Shown: positions 1 through 10,301 of the stretch, one piece after another
Numbering within the stretch: position 1 is the stretch's first letter
Layout: the number at the start of each line of letters is the position of its first letter
Origin: Epicoccum nigrum
Taxonomy: Eukaryota; Ascomycota; Dothideomycetes; Pleosporales; Didymellaceae
Direction: 5' to 3'
Assembly (NCBI GenBank): GCA_002116315.1
Contig: KZ107867.1
Coordinates: 1-64,000, forward strand
Length of the DNA stretch: 64,000 bases
Program-made: the position numbers and the translations under genes
Notes under the pieces: generated by a model
The model's input: only the letters and a program-made list of their open reading frames with translations
What the model was told of the DNA's origin: nothing
The model's database searches: none

Positions 1-169
1 AACCTTCGAGCTAGACAGTACCCTCTGTACTACTCATCGTTACCGTGCAAGCAAGTGTTTCACTCAGCACATCCCAATACCCTTCGGAATCCCTGTCACT
101 GTACTCATCCTCGAGAACCAACAGAATTAGTGCTTACGAGCTTTGCTTAAAGCACGACTTCAACACCTA
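1..169. other. Left-edge segment, no gene seen
   Basis: This stretch is of ordinary base composition and has no usable reading frame. It abuts the AT-rich pogo remnant that starts at about 170 and seems to mark where that element was truncated. Confidence 0.3.
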
Positions 170-889
170 TTATGTTAATTACAGTAATTAACATTACCTA
201 ACTACAGTCTTCCTACTAGACTCTAATAGGTTTAGTGCGTCTCTCTAATGCAGTAACTACTTTAATGCAATTTCTAATGCCTATAGTAAAGCTAGTCTTG
301 TTAAAGTTATAGGTATCTTTGTCCTAGATACTATACTTAGCCTTAACGTTCTGTACTAGGTTTAACTAGGGCCTAATAATAGCTAGGTTGCTGTAGAGGA
401 CTCTTTAGCAATTCCTTTATTAAATTATACGCAATTTAAGTCTAGGTTCTTATTTAATAAGGTTTAAAGCCTATTACAGGCTAATAGGATCTGTATTGCG
501 TATAGCACGTAGTTAATTAGCTATATCTTTAATGTAATAGAGTATTAGGGCAAGTCCTTATGCATTAAGCTTCTTTATATACTATATAAGCGCCTACTCT
601 TCTGCCTTAGTTAGGGCTAATAACTTTAGGTAGGTATTACGTATTAACTGCATTCTAGCGCGTCGCTGTTAGAGTGTTGCTTTTAGCACGTTGTAGATAA
701 TAGCAGCGCGTCGCACGCTTAGCTTATACAGTTTTTTAATTGCTTAAAGTGCAAGGTTAATCCTCTCTTCTTTCAAAAGCGATTCAAAGTCTGGTAGTTG
801 ATCCATTGAGGTTTGAAGGTTAGTAGGCCTAATGGATTGTTGGGGCGGCCCACTCGCCTAGCCGGCCCACTCGCTATGTACTCACGTTA
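170..889 (-). mobile_element. Element D: truncated pogo/Fot1-like transposon (5' half)
   Basis: This is the 5' half of a DDE transposon on the minus strand. A start codon at 806-804 opens an N-terminus reading MDQLPDFESLLKEERINLAL, after which many stops interrupt the frame. The stretch from about 210 to 780 is colinear with element B (about 8900-9470), diverged but recognisable. The outer end at about 843-889 has a tandem pair of GC-rich words (CGGCCCACTCGC twice) and, read inward on the minus strand, begins TAACG, as the other elements here do. The 3' half is missing; similarity ends near 170. The interior is AT-rich with TAG/TAA stops expected from RIP, while the terminal doublet kept its GC content. 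Its precise left limit is uncertain. Confidence 0.7.
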
Positions 890-1254
890 CAAACATTATA
901 GTTCCATACCCGTATCTACGCAGGCGTTCTGCATAGTACGCAGGCTGCTTTACATAATGACATGGTCCGTTTGTGTGGTCGTCGGCTCGCTCGAGAGGCA
1001 TTTTCCAAGAGCTGGCTGATAATTCTATCTGACTAAGATATTGAGATTGCATAAACTAGTTGTGAGGGTACTAACGATTCTAGAGTTCAGAAGATCTTTA
1101 GCGCGATTAGGCCTAGCCCCTTTCGGCCTCTTGTATATAGACCGCGCGATCGCCGACTTTAGCTGTTACTCAACATTGTTACTGTCCCAGCCCTATACGC
1201 AAATTTCAAAACACCAACTCCAACAATTGCATTCTGCGTACGATAGGCACTAGA
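890..1254. other. Gene-free spacer upstream of first gene
   Basis: This is mixed-composition DNA between transposon D and the first gene. Short reading frames exist, but none shows a start context, domain or codon pattern I would trust. It presumably holds the promoter of the gene starting at 1255. Confidence 0.4.
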
Positions 1255-2752
1255 ATGGACGCTGAAGCTAAGAAATTTCTGGCTAATATGGAAGGCGGAA
1301 TCGTGCCAGTGACATGTCACGATGATGTCTTGCGGGTCGCATACATTTATATCGATGAGGGGCTGTGGGACGACCAGGGCGTATTCGATGTCGTGGAGAA
1401 GCTACACACGCATAGCTGGTCTTTTGGTGAGGGCAAGCTCCGCTTCAATCGGTAAGCTACATCCTTATATGAGAAATCCTCGTACTGACGTACCTAACAC
1501 CTGCATGTGTTAACCAAAATAAAACAGTACCTTGGATATATTTTATATCGCCCAGATCGTAGCAGCCTACTACCGCTGGACCGACCAACTAAACGGAGAC
1601 GACGAACTCACCTTCTCAGACTTTGACGCCTTCTATACTGCGCACCATGCCCTCCTGAATCCCACAGCCTGGCGCTCCTACTACTCCACCGCATTCCTTA
1701 CCCAACCCACCACAGCACGCTTCTACCGCATGCCCAACCTCCAAGATCTTCCGGACTCGTCCTCTCCACTGTCTCTGCCGCGTGATAATCCGGTATCCGA
1801 ACACGTCCTAAAACTCCCCCGCTGGGCTTATACTGTCGGGCGGACCCATCACAGGCAACCGCTCCTTCCATATGACACGATTACTAAAATCGCCCTTCGC
1901 ACTCTTGAAGCAGTCTTGACACGCCTACACTCGGCACACCCTAGCACACCACTTTTTTCGGAATCACATGCGCGCTTCTGGCTAGACGAGTATTGTAAAC
2001 CTCCTGTTGCAGAACCGAAGCAAAAAGCATTGTCCACGGAAACAGACACCCAGCTTGAGTGGGAGGAAAAGGAAATCCCTTCAACTCGCAAGGACAACCG
2101 CGAAGCATGGGGGCCCCATCACTTTGGGCTCAATGTCGCTTCAGGATTGTATGATATACACAGTTTGGAAGCACAGTACCTTGCACAGGTTTCGTCGGGT
2201 AAAACTGTCGAAGCAGAACCTAGCAAGCCGATGTTTTACTGGGTTGGTATACCGGATGGAGGGACTGCAATTCAAGCGTTGCAGAGGGGGTGGCAGGAAG
2301 AGATTGGGAGCGAGGAGGAGGTTGAGTTCCTAGCCGCTGTTGCGATGGAGGAGATAGCTGGATTAGGAGCTGTAGCAATCAAGGTGGAAAAGTTAGACTG
2401 TTCAATTCGGTCACATATCCTACTAGCGGTCATGCAGGCTGCGTTGGTAGAGAACATACAAGAGAGGGAGCATTTCTTGGGAGAGCTGGAAAGGCGGATG
2501 GTGCAAAAGGGGAGGATTGGTGAGGAAAGAGCAGGGAAGTGGGTTAGAGAGGCCTTAGAGATCATAGTTCCTTATGTACGCGTGTGGCAGGGCGAATGGC
2601 CTGATGCAGAGGAGAGGGGGAAAACGCTGCGCCGGGTCTTAGTAGAGAATCCGCTGCTCTTTGCACGCTGGAAGTTGTCGCCTGCTTTGAGACAGTTCGC
2701 TTTTGACGACGCAAAAGTTAACTGTCTCGAATGCGAAACGGCGTACCGTTAA
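1255..2752 (+). CDS. Hypothetical protein, two exons, about 472 aa
   Basis: Exon 1 is 1255-1451 and exon 2 is 1528-2752. The 76-bp intron has GTAAGC at its donor and ends ACAG, and joining it restores one open frame (FNR|TLDIFYIAQ). I do not recognise the family. The protein is soluble-looking, with no signal peptide or membrane segment. It is aromatic-rich around residues 65-150 and helical with charged residues toward the C-terminus. Codon use is normal and there are no RIP-type stops, even though transposon D lies only about 365 bp upstream. The ATG at 1255 is the first in frame after stops. The gene structure is well supported; the function is unknown. Confidence 0.7.
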
Positions 2753-3240
2753 CTACTGCCAAGATCCTTCACCCGGTTAGTAACTAACTGCTGGCATACC
2801 CTGCTAGTAGATAGAGCCAACCATAATATGAAGCAGTAGTTCTCTAATACCTTTTAATCCTACCTGCAGTATTGTGAGTCCATCTCATAGGTCTCCGTTA
2901 TTCCTGCTTCATTGCTTCAATCTCAACGCCGAAAGATATGCTTAGGTGCTCGAGTGGATTTAAGCCGATGAGCGGTCACTTACGTTTGAGAGGTCACCAA
3001 CCTGGGGAATTCTGCTGTCAGAAATGCACATAAGACTTCCTGGTACGTAGACTGAAGCCGTTTGAGAGCGCTTTTTGATGTATGATTTGTATTGAACAAT
3101 GTCTTGAACTACCGACAAAACAGTCAATTTCTGTATGTCCCTATCCCCTTTCATCCTTGCTTGCTCAGCTGTTCGAGCCCCTTGCACATTTTCGTTGCAC
3201 TATGCAGGCACTGCATGTTATTTGTAACAGCCGTATTCAA
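2753..3240. other. Spacer, nothing recognised
   Basis: I found no coding frame with support here. The sequence is of ordinary composition between the first gene and weak minus-strand open frames. Confidence 0.35.
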
Positions 3241-3543
3241 TCAACCTGCCTTGTCCTTGCCTTTATGTGGGGTACCAGGTATGTCTTTTCCCTCGCCCGC
3301 GGTATTCAGCATGTTATTTCCCTTACTTGAGGGACCCGGTATGTCTTTTCTCTTGTCTAGGAGGTCGGGTCTGCTGCTAAGTAGGCGTGCTGCATAACCT
3401 TTTATGAAGGCTCTAGACTTTAATACACGTTCCATACAAACCGTCTCTTCTGACTCAGGTAATTCAGGCAGACTCGGTTTATCCGGGACGCTTGCGAAGA
3501 AGTTTTCTACAAGAGCTGTTTGGCAGGAATTCTGAGCTTTCAA
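3241..3543 (-). CDS. Weak open frame with KDIPG repeats, possibly a lost exon
   Basis: About 100 codons are open on the minus strand, but the frame has no ATG at its upstream end; the first Met lies about 36 codons in. It contains two copies of a short word (KDIPGPSSKG and KDIPGTPHKG), visible in DNA as repeated ATGTCTTTT blocks near 3340 and 3280. It lies just downstream of the minus-strand gene at 3553-4172 and might once have been part of it, but I found no convincing splice joining the two. It may not be a gene at all. Confidence 0.2.
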   Translation of the reverse strand: MKAQNSCQTALVENFFASVPDKPSLPELPESEETVCMERVLKSRAFIKGYAARLLSSRPDLLDKRKDIPGPSSKGNNMLNTAGEGKDIPGTPHKGKDKAG

Positions 3544-3552
3544 CCACGCTGC

Positions 3553-4172
3553 TTAAACAGTGTTTTCTTCGTCGTCCAAGACATTGTCATCCTCATCCTT
3601 AATCTTAGTCGTGTCCTGCGATGTACTCTCAGAAGAACCGTTAATTCGTTTGTCACTGAATGATTGAGGTGTCGCAGTTAGTGTAGCGACGGGTGTGTCC
3701 TGCTGCTGCGTTCGCTTTTTGGCACTAGATGTCTTTTTGCTGGTTGCGGTTTGGTGCTGTACTAGTTAGCAAACGTCTAGGGTTAGATACTTAGAGATCA
3801 ACCTGCCTGAGACGATAATTCATTAATGCGCCTCTCTATAAGTGAATGCGCAGCAATGTTCCTCTCCCTATCAAGGTGCAGAATCCTCTTTTCCACACTC
3901 AGTGTCAACTCTACCGTCTCGAAGAAAGACTTCAGTGGCTCATATTGGATGCGATCTCCGGCCTCAAGCGCTTGTCGCATTTTTGTCCAGTTGGCATAGA
4001 TTGTCTCTATATTGACGCCCTCAGGAGCCTCTGCGAGTAAGTCCGCGCGTTGTCTGTCCAAATCTGCGTCCATTCTTTTGAGCTCTTCTTTGACGTTAAG
4101 AGCCATGCTTGCGGTTGCAAAGGATTTTCTTAGAGTGCATCTCAGATAGAGGTAAGACGCAGTTGAAGACAA
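3553..4172 (-). CDS. Small coiled-coil-like hypothetical protein, two exons
   Basis: Exon 1 is 4172-3803 and exon 2 is 3761-3553. The proposed 42-bp intron has GTTGAT at the donor, a CTAAC-type branch word and TAG at the acceptor. Exon 1 encodes a charged, helix-forming segment (for example LKRMDADLDRQRADLL) that looks like a coiled coil. Exon 2 encodes a Ser/Thr/Lys-rich then acidic tail ending DDEENTV. The start could instead be the Met at 4106 (MALNVKEEL). I do not recognise the family. The gene sits immediately beside transposon A (about 80 bp) and could be a truncated remnant; the acidic tail and consistent frame argue for a once-real gene. Confidence 0.4.
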
Positions 4173-4252
4173 CTAAATAGCGCACACGTGCGTAACTAGA
4201 GATCCGCCTTCACCTGTCAAGCAGTTCGCTGCGCTAATCTCAAACTTGGAGG

Positions 4253-6102
4253 TAACGCCATCCACCACCGGATGGCGCACCCCACCGGAATGGCGCACCT
4301 TGCCAAGACCCTACCTCTTTTGACTACCACCAATAATGTTGCAACAAATTTATCTTGAATTGCTTCCTTGTGAAGAGAGAATTGAGCTTACTATTAAAGC
4401 TATAAAATCTAATGCAAACCTAAGCTAGTAACGCGCTACTACTGTCTATAACGTGCCTGAAAGTACCCTTTAAAGGCAACGCGCTAAACTAGCTTCTTAA
4501 TACGTTATCTACCCTAAACGCTCTGAGCTTATATATTAAGAAGAGGAGGTACTTGTTTAATATATAAAGAAGCTTAATATATAAGGATTTACCCCTATAA
4601 TTGCCTATACATAAGAGATAGCTAATTAAATACTTACTACTTATAGTAGAGACAAGGTTAGATAAAACTAGGTAAGAAGATAAATCTAATAGAGATTTAG
4701 GATTAAGTCTTAGGTTTTAAGACTAAGAAATTACTATAGAGTCTTATATAGTAATATAGAAATTCTAAGTCCCTAGTTTAACCTTATACGTAATATTAAA
4801 GCTAATTATAGTATTCTAAACTAAGATACCTATAACTTTTATAAGATAGGCTTCTTAATAGGTGTTAAAGGGTTAGTTAAGGTAGTAACTATATCTAAGA
4901 GATGTTATATAATACTTAGTATCTAGTCTAGTAATTATAAGTAGATAGCTCTAATTACTTATATTAATATAATAGGCTAGTCTATTCTACCCTTCTTTAT
5001 CCTTAAAGCAAAGTACTATAATAAAGACTACTACGTTAATCACCTAAAAGGCTAGAGGACTAGAATTACTAAGAATAGCTAAAATATAAATAAGCTTAGT
5101 CTTATCTAGCTTAAGTATATTGTCTACTACACAGAGGCTGCTACTATAGGAAGCTATTAGCTGCTAATTGTTAACAGCTATAAGAGCTATAAGTTACTTA
5201 AAATCTAGAATCTTTATAAAGAAAGTAAGATTATTACCCTCTATATACTTCTATAAGCCTTATATATCCTATAGCTACTTAAAGTTAGGTTATTTACGCT
5301 GCTAAAGTAGGCGTATAAGAGGGAAATTAAAAGCTTAGTAGTAAGTTAAATTACTTATATAGATAAAAAGCCCTTTAGAGTAACGCTTTAAATAGTGTAT
5401 AATAAGGTAATATTAAAGAGTAATATCTTATTAAGCTTTATAGTAACTAGGTAAGGTTTACTTAACCTAGAAGTAGTGCTATTAAAGCTTAATATTAAGC
5501 TTTATATACTAATAGAGCCTCTACTAGGGCCTTTTAACTAGTAGCCTATAATATAATTTATTATAATTAAAATTTATAGCTAAATAATACTAAGTTCTAG
5601 TAAAATAAGAAAATAAAAGACTTTCTATCGTAATTTAATTATTAAGATAGTTCTATAGGTTAAAAGGAGATCTATAAAGAGGGAGTATTTGTATATGCTA
5701 CTTAAGACAAGGGTAGCTAAGCTTAATTAGGCAAATAAGGCTGCTTCTAAGGGTAGAAAGCGTAAAAATAAGCAGATTTAGGAAGATAAGACTCTCTTAG
5801 AGGTAGAGGTAGAGAAGTTACTAAGAAAGAAAGACGCTAAGGCTAAGGCTAAGGTTAGGGCTAAGAGAGAAGGTGTATAGGTAGGTAGTAGTAGTAAAGC
5901 TAAACGCTGCTATAAGACGTGCAGCAAGACAGGGTATAACATATATACCTGCTTAAAAGATATAGCAGAGATAGAGGATTTATCTAAGCTATTAAATATT
6001 TAAATTACTTGTTATAGTATTATAATACTAGAGTATAAAGGTAAATCTATAATAAAGTATACTATTCAAGTAGGATAAACTCTCTAGTAGTAGATAGTAT
6101 TA
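4253..6102 (+). mobile_element. Element A: full-length pogo/Fot1-like transposon, heavily RIP-mutated
   Basis: The element is about 1.85 kb and oriented plus. The left end starts with TA at 4253 followed by ACGCC and a tandem pair of GGCGCACC words (about 4274-4300). The right end is a decayed inverted copy finishing ...GTAGATAGTATTA at 6102. The interior is colinear with element B throughout: transposase N-terminus, DDE core, and a zinc-knuckle C-terminus at about 5905-5953. The transposase frame is destroyed by dozens of TAA/TAG codons, and the interior is extremely AT- and TpA-rich while the first 100 bp keep normal GC. Size, TA target and layout fit the fungal pogo group of Tc1/mariner. 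It is not autonomous. Confidence 0.85.
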
Positions 6103-6717
6103 CTTATATAATAATAGTAGCTAGTATAGAGAGTATAATACAAATTAAAAATTATTTAAGATCTAAAAACAAGCTTAATTTACTAAGTTAAACAAAGATT
6201 AAAAGAATTATATTCTTACCTACTATATACTAAAGAGATTACAATAGTATCTAAGGATTATTCTATACCCTAAGAGTAATTTAAGTATAACAAAGTATTA
6301 TACAATTACTAGTATTATGTTATTAAGTTTTGTTCTAGTTTAGTACTAGCGCTATAGCTTAGTAAGGCGTGTATAGCCTACGCTTTAAAGTAGGCTTGTA
6401 AATAGGGTAGTCTCTACTTTTTTTTAAACCCTTTAATAACTTCTTCTAGGATAAAAATAGCGTATTATAATCTGTTATTTAATAGAAGCGCCTAAATATA
6501 GGCTAGATATCTAGCTACTAACTTCCTAATTTAGACTAGCTTTAACTAATTTCTAAGGGGTACCTAATTTTACTACTAATATTTTAGAGTAGCCTTTTTA
6601 GGTTTTGCTCTCTTTTAGAGTCTTTTTAAGATTAACTCTTTATAGAATAGAGTAATAGAAATATTTTATACTATAAAATTTTAGAATAAGTAATTAAATT
6701 AAATTCTATTACCTAAA
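6103..6717. other. AT-rich RIP-like DNA, origin unclear
   Basis: This AT-rich stretch lies between elements A and C and has no open frame. Short stretches resemble decayed coding sequence, but I could not match it to elements A-D. It is probably further decayed repeat. Confidence 0.4.
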
Positions 6718-7716
6718 TAACGTAAAACCTATACAAATAGGCTACCTAAGCAAGTAGGCTACCCTAACAAGCTATTAGGCCTACTAACTATAATCGCTTA
6801 ATAACAAAATATTATATTATAACCTATAATAAAAATTATTATTTACTAACGTCTACTATATCTTTCTTATATATACGTAAGTTATGCCTAGTCTCTCTAC
6901 AGCGCTTATAGTAACTTTTACCCCTCTTGCCTATACCTGTTTAAGCTCTACCCTTATAAATCTCCTCTTTAATCTGCGCCCTAATATTATATTAGGCTAC
7001 TAAATCCTCTGCCTCTTCCTTGAATAGGTCTCTACCTGTCTATATCTAGTTTCTTTTGCGCGATTTACGCTTAGCAGTGGCCTTGTTAGATGCTTTAAGC
7101 TGCAGCACTTAGGCTGCTAATAAGTCTACCTATACAGCAGTATTATAGTACCTCTCTGCAACTAATTAACAATCTTAAGTATTAGAGTAGGTAACAATCC
7201 TTAGTGCCTTTATATACGATTACGAAGCAGTGTTGATTAAGCCTCTATCTTATTAGTATTAGTAGGTATTTTAGGGTTCTATTAGGGCCCTACTAAGAGA
7301 GGCAGAAATAGCGTGCAAGGCTTTACATTATGCTTTAATTACACTACTAATAGGTTACTAGGCACTAAGGTAGTTACTTTAAAGCTAAAGAGGATATTTG
7401 TCTTTAAAAACACCTTATTAAATACCTCTCTAAAGGTTGTAATAAAGGCGTTTTATTTAATATAGCTGATATAGTTAGGTATAAAGATTCTAATCTCCTT
7501 ACTATATACCTACTTTAAGAGGGCAAAATAACTAATATTAAGTAGCTATAGGATATAAGATAAGTAGGGAGAAAACTATAAAGTAAGTACCTTATTCTCT
7601 ATATAGAGATCCTTAAGAGTAAGTAACTTATAGCTCTTATAGCTATTAATTATTAGTAGCACATAGCTACTAACTCTCTAGCCCTAAATTTACTTAATAA
7701 AGTACCTTAGCTAGGC

Positions 7717-7759
7717 TAACGCGATCTACTACCTAATAGCGCACCCTACTAAAATAGCG
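7717..7759. repeat. Left terminal inverted repeat of element B
   Basis: It reads inward from TAACGC and contains two GCGCACC-type words, one ending in a degenerate copy. Its reverse complement is found at 9512-9554. Confidence 0.85.
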
Positions 7760-9511
7760 TACTTTGTTGCAGATTTACCTTTGCACCTTAATATTACAAT
7801 ACTATAACAAGTAATTTAGATATGCAATAGCTTAAATTAATCCCCTATCTCTACTATATTTTTTTAGCAGGTGCGCTTGTTGTGCCCTGTATTGCCGCAT
7901 GTCTTACAGCAACGTTTAGCTTTGCTACTACTACCTACCTGCGCACCTTCTCCCTCAGCCTTAGCCTCAGCGTCTTTCTTTCTAAGTAACTCCTCTGCCT
8001 CTACCTGCAAGAGAGTACTACCTTCCTGAATCTGCTTTTTTTTGCGCTTCTTACGCTCAGAAGCGGCCTGATTTGCCTGCTCAAGCTTGGCTATCCTTGC
8101 CTCAAGCAGCGTGTGCAAATAGTCCCTCTTTGCAGACCCCCTTTTGACCTGCAGAACTATCTTAATAATTAAGTTAGGAGAGAAACTCTTATATTCCCTT
8201 ATCCTCTTAACAATTAGCGTTATTTAGCTGTTAATTTTAATTACGTTAGTTAGTGTTTTAGGTTGCTAGTTAGTAGGCCCTAGTAGAGGCGGCGTTAGCG
8301 TATAAGGCTTAACTTCAAGCCTTAATAGCACTACCTCTAGGTTAAGTAGAACTAGGCTAGTTGCTTTAAAGCTTAATAAGATGTTGCTCTTTAATATTGC
8401 CTTATTGTACACTAGTTAAAATATTGCTAAGAAGGCCTTTTTGTCTATATAGGTAATGTAACTGTCTGCTAAGCTTTTGATTTCCCTCTTGTACGCCTGC
8501 TTTAGCAGGGCAAAACACCTAACGTTAAGTAGCTGCAGGATGTAAGAGGCGTGTAGAGGCATATATAGGGCAATAATCTTGCTTTCCTCGTAAAGATTCT
8601 AGAATTTAAGCAACTTATAGCTCTTGTAGCTGTTAATAATTAGTAGCTAATAGCTTCCTATAGTAGCAGCCTCTGTGTGGTAGATAAAGTGCTTAAGCTA
8701 GGTAAGACTAAGCTTATTTGTAGTCTAGCTGTTCTTGCTAACCCTAATCCTCTAGTCTTTTAGGTTGTTAACGTACTAGGCCTTGTCGTGGTGCTTTGCT
8801 TTGAGGATAAAGAAGGGTAGGATAGACTAGCCTATTGCGTTAATATAGGCAATCAGAGTTATCTACTCACAATCGCCAGGCTGGACGCTAAGTGGTGCAC
8901 GACGTCTCTTAGATGCAGTTACTACCTTGACTAACCCTCCAACGCCTATTTAGAAGCCTGTCTTGTTGAAGTTGTAGGTATCTTAGTCTAGGATGCTGTA
9001 CTTAGCTTTGATATTGCGTATAAGGTCGAACTAGGGACTAATAATTACTGTATCGCTGCACAAGACTCTCTAGTAATCCCTTAGTCTTAAAACCTAAGAC
9101 TTAATCCTAGATCTCTGCTAGATAAACCTTCTTACCTAGTTTTCCCTAACCCTGTCTCTACTGCGAGCAGCAAGCAGTTAATCAGCTATCTCTTGCATGT
9201 AGGCAAGTGTAGGGGTAAATCCTTGTGCGTTAAGCTTCCTTATATACTAGACAAGCACCTCCTCTTCTTGCCTTATAAGCTTAGAGCAGTAAGGGGAGAT
9301 AACGCACTTAGAAGCTAGTTTAGCGCGTTGCCTTCAAAGGGTAGTTTCAGGCACGTTGTAGACAGCAGCAGCACGTTGCTGGCTTAGGTTCGCGTTAGAT
9401 CTTATAGCTTTAATAGCAAGTTTAATCCTCTCTTTACAAGGGAGCAATCTAAGATTAATTTGTTGCAGCATTGTTAGTAGTAGTTAAAAGAGGTGTGGTC
9501 TTAGCAAGGTG

Positions 9512-9554
9512 CGCTATTTTAGTAGGGTGCGCTATTAGGTAGTAGATAGCGTTA
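9512..9554. repeat. Right terminal inverted repeat of element B
   Basis: The 34-bp core at 9512-9545 is the exact reverse complement of 7726-7759. The outer bases GATAGCGTTA pair with the left end with one mismatch. The TA dinucleotide at the tip is the expected target duplication. Confidence 0.85.
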
Positions 9555-9585
9555 CTCTAATATTATTTATAGTCTAGCTGTTTAG

Positions 9586-10301
9586 GCCTAACAGTATATT
9601 AAAGTAGCTGTTTTGCCTAGTTAGCTAACCTACTATATACTTATATTATACTTATTTAGATAGTCTACCTACCTATATAGTGCGTTACTTAATTAGGTAA
9701 AGAAGGCTGCATAAGAATTTTTAAGTCACGTGACCTAGTTACGTGCTGCACTCGTTAGCCTTAGAAATTTGCTGCTTGTTGTTGCTCTTTGTTACGAAGT
9801 CAGCCCGCAACTACCCTATCTAAGTCTGTTAATGCCAAGTGCTGACGTGGCGCTGGCATGGTAGGCAGGATCTGGCAAAATCAGCTAGTCCTTACTCAGT
9901 TCTCAAACACGCTAGCATCAGCCGTGCTTACGCCGAATGTCAAAAACAGGCAACACTGTGGCATGCGCAAGACCCAGAACCTACCTTGTAATTGAATTTC
10001 ATCGCCTTCCGCCTATGGTATGGAGGCAATGTTGGCTTCGAGGTGTAGGCCCAACTACATGATTCCGCATCTGCAATCGGACAACCAAAGACGAGGCGCA
10101 TTAGTCCTGTTCCGCTGCTATGCCGATGCACAACGTCGGCCATGAGCCCTTTCGGATTTTCGCTCTCACTCTGCAGGGCCATCTTATATATTCCTGGCGT
10201 TCACCCATTTCCCTCATTATCCGCATGCTGGGGCAGCTCTGGTCATATCCAAACCACAAGGCATATTAACAGCAGCCACAACTACGCTTCAATCGCCAGC
10301 A
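9586..10301. other. Transition from transposon to genes
   Basis: The AT-rich part to about 9720 may be more transposon debris. From about 9730 the composition returns to normal. The last 300 bp presumably carry the promoter and 5' leader of the nitroalkane oxidase gene. I saw no separate gene. Confidence 0.4.

Larger units (their letters stand above)
7717..9554 (-). mobile_element. Element B: complete pogo/Fot1-like transposon nested in element C
   Basis: The element is about 1.84 kb, minus strand, bounded by TA at 7717-7718 and 9553-9554. Near-perfect terminal inverted repeats lie at 7717-7759 and 9512-9554, with one mismatch over about 43 bp. The transposase begins near 9475 (MLQQINLRLLPCKERIKLA). 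A YNF-NKTGF block is the decayed first DDE motif (normally DETGF), and the protein ends in a zinc knuckle, CCKTCGNTGHNKRTC, intact at 7911-7867. The reading frame is broken by many TAG/TGA codons readily derived from CAG, TGG or CGA, but it is visibly less mutated than element A, so B is younger or less RIPped. Confidence 0.88.
6718..9585 (-). mobile_element. Element C: pogo-like transposon, interrupted by element B and truncated
   Basis: On the minus strand, the 3' part of a second pogo subfamily runs 6718-7716, is split by element B, and resumes at 9555 for about 30 bp. The left terminus starts TAACG at 6718 and carries a tandem doublet (AGGCTACC twice, about 6740-6773), the same architecture as A and D with a different sequence. 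A degenerate zinc knuckle (C-x2-C-x-ETGHN type with stops) lies near 6885-6930. The flanks of B match when compared with the intact order inside B itself: CTAGGC before the insertion and CTCTAATATT...GTCTAGCTG after it. The 5' half is missing beyond about 9585. Confidence 0.7.

Noticed and set aside
9730..9770. CACGTGACCTAGTTACGTG as an attachment or recombination site
   Set aside because: It is a short imperfect palindrome; nothing else supports a specific function.
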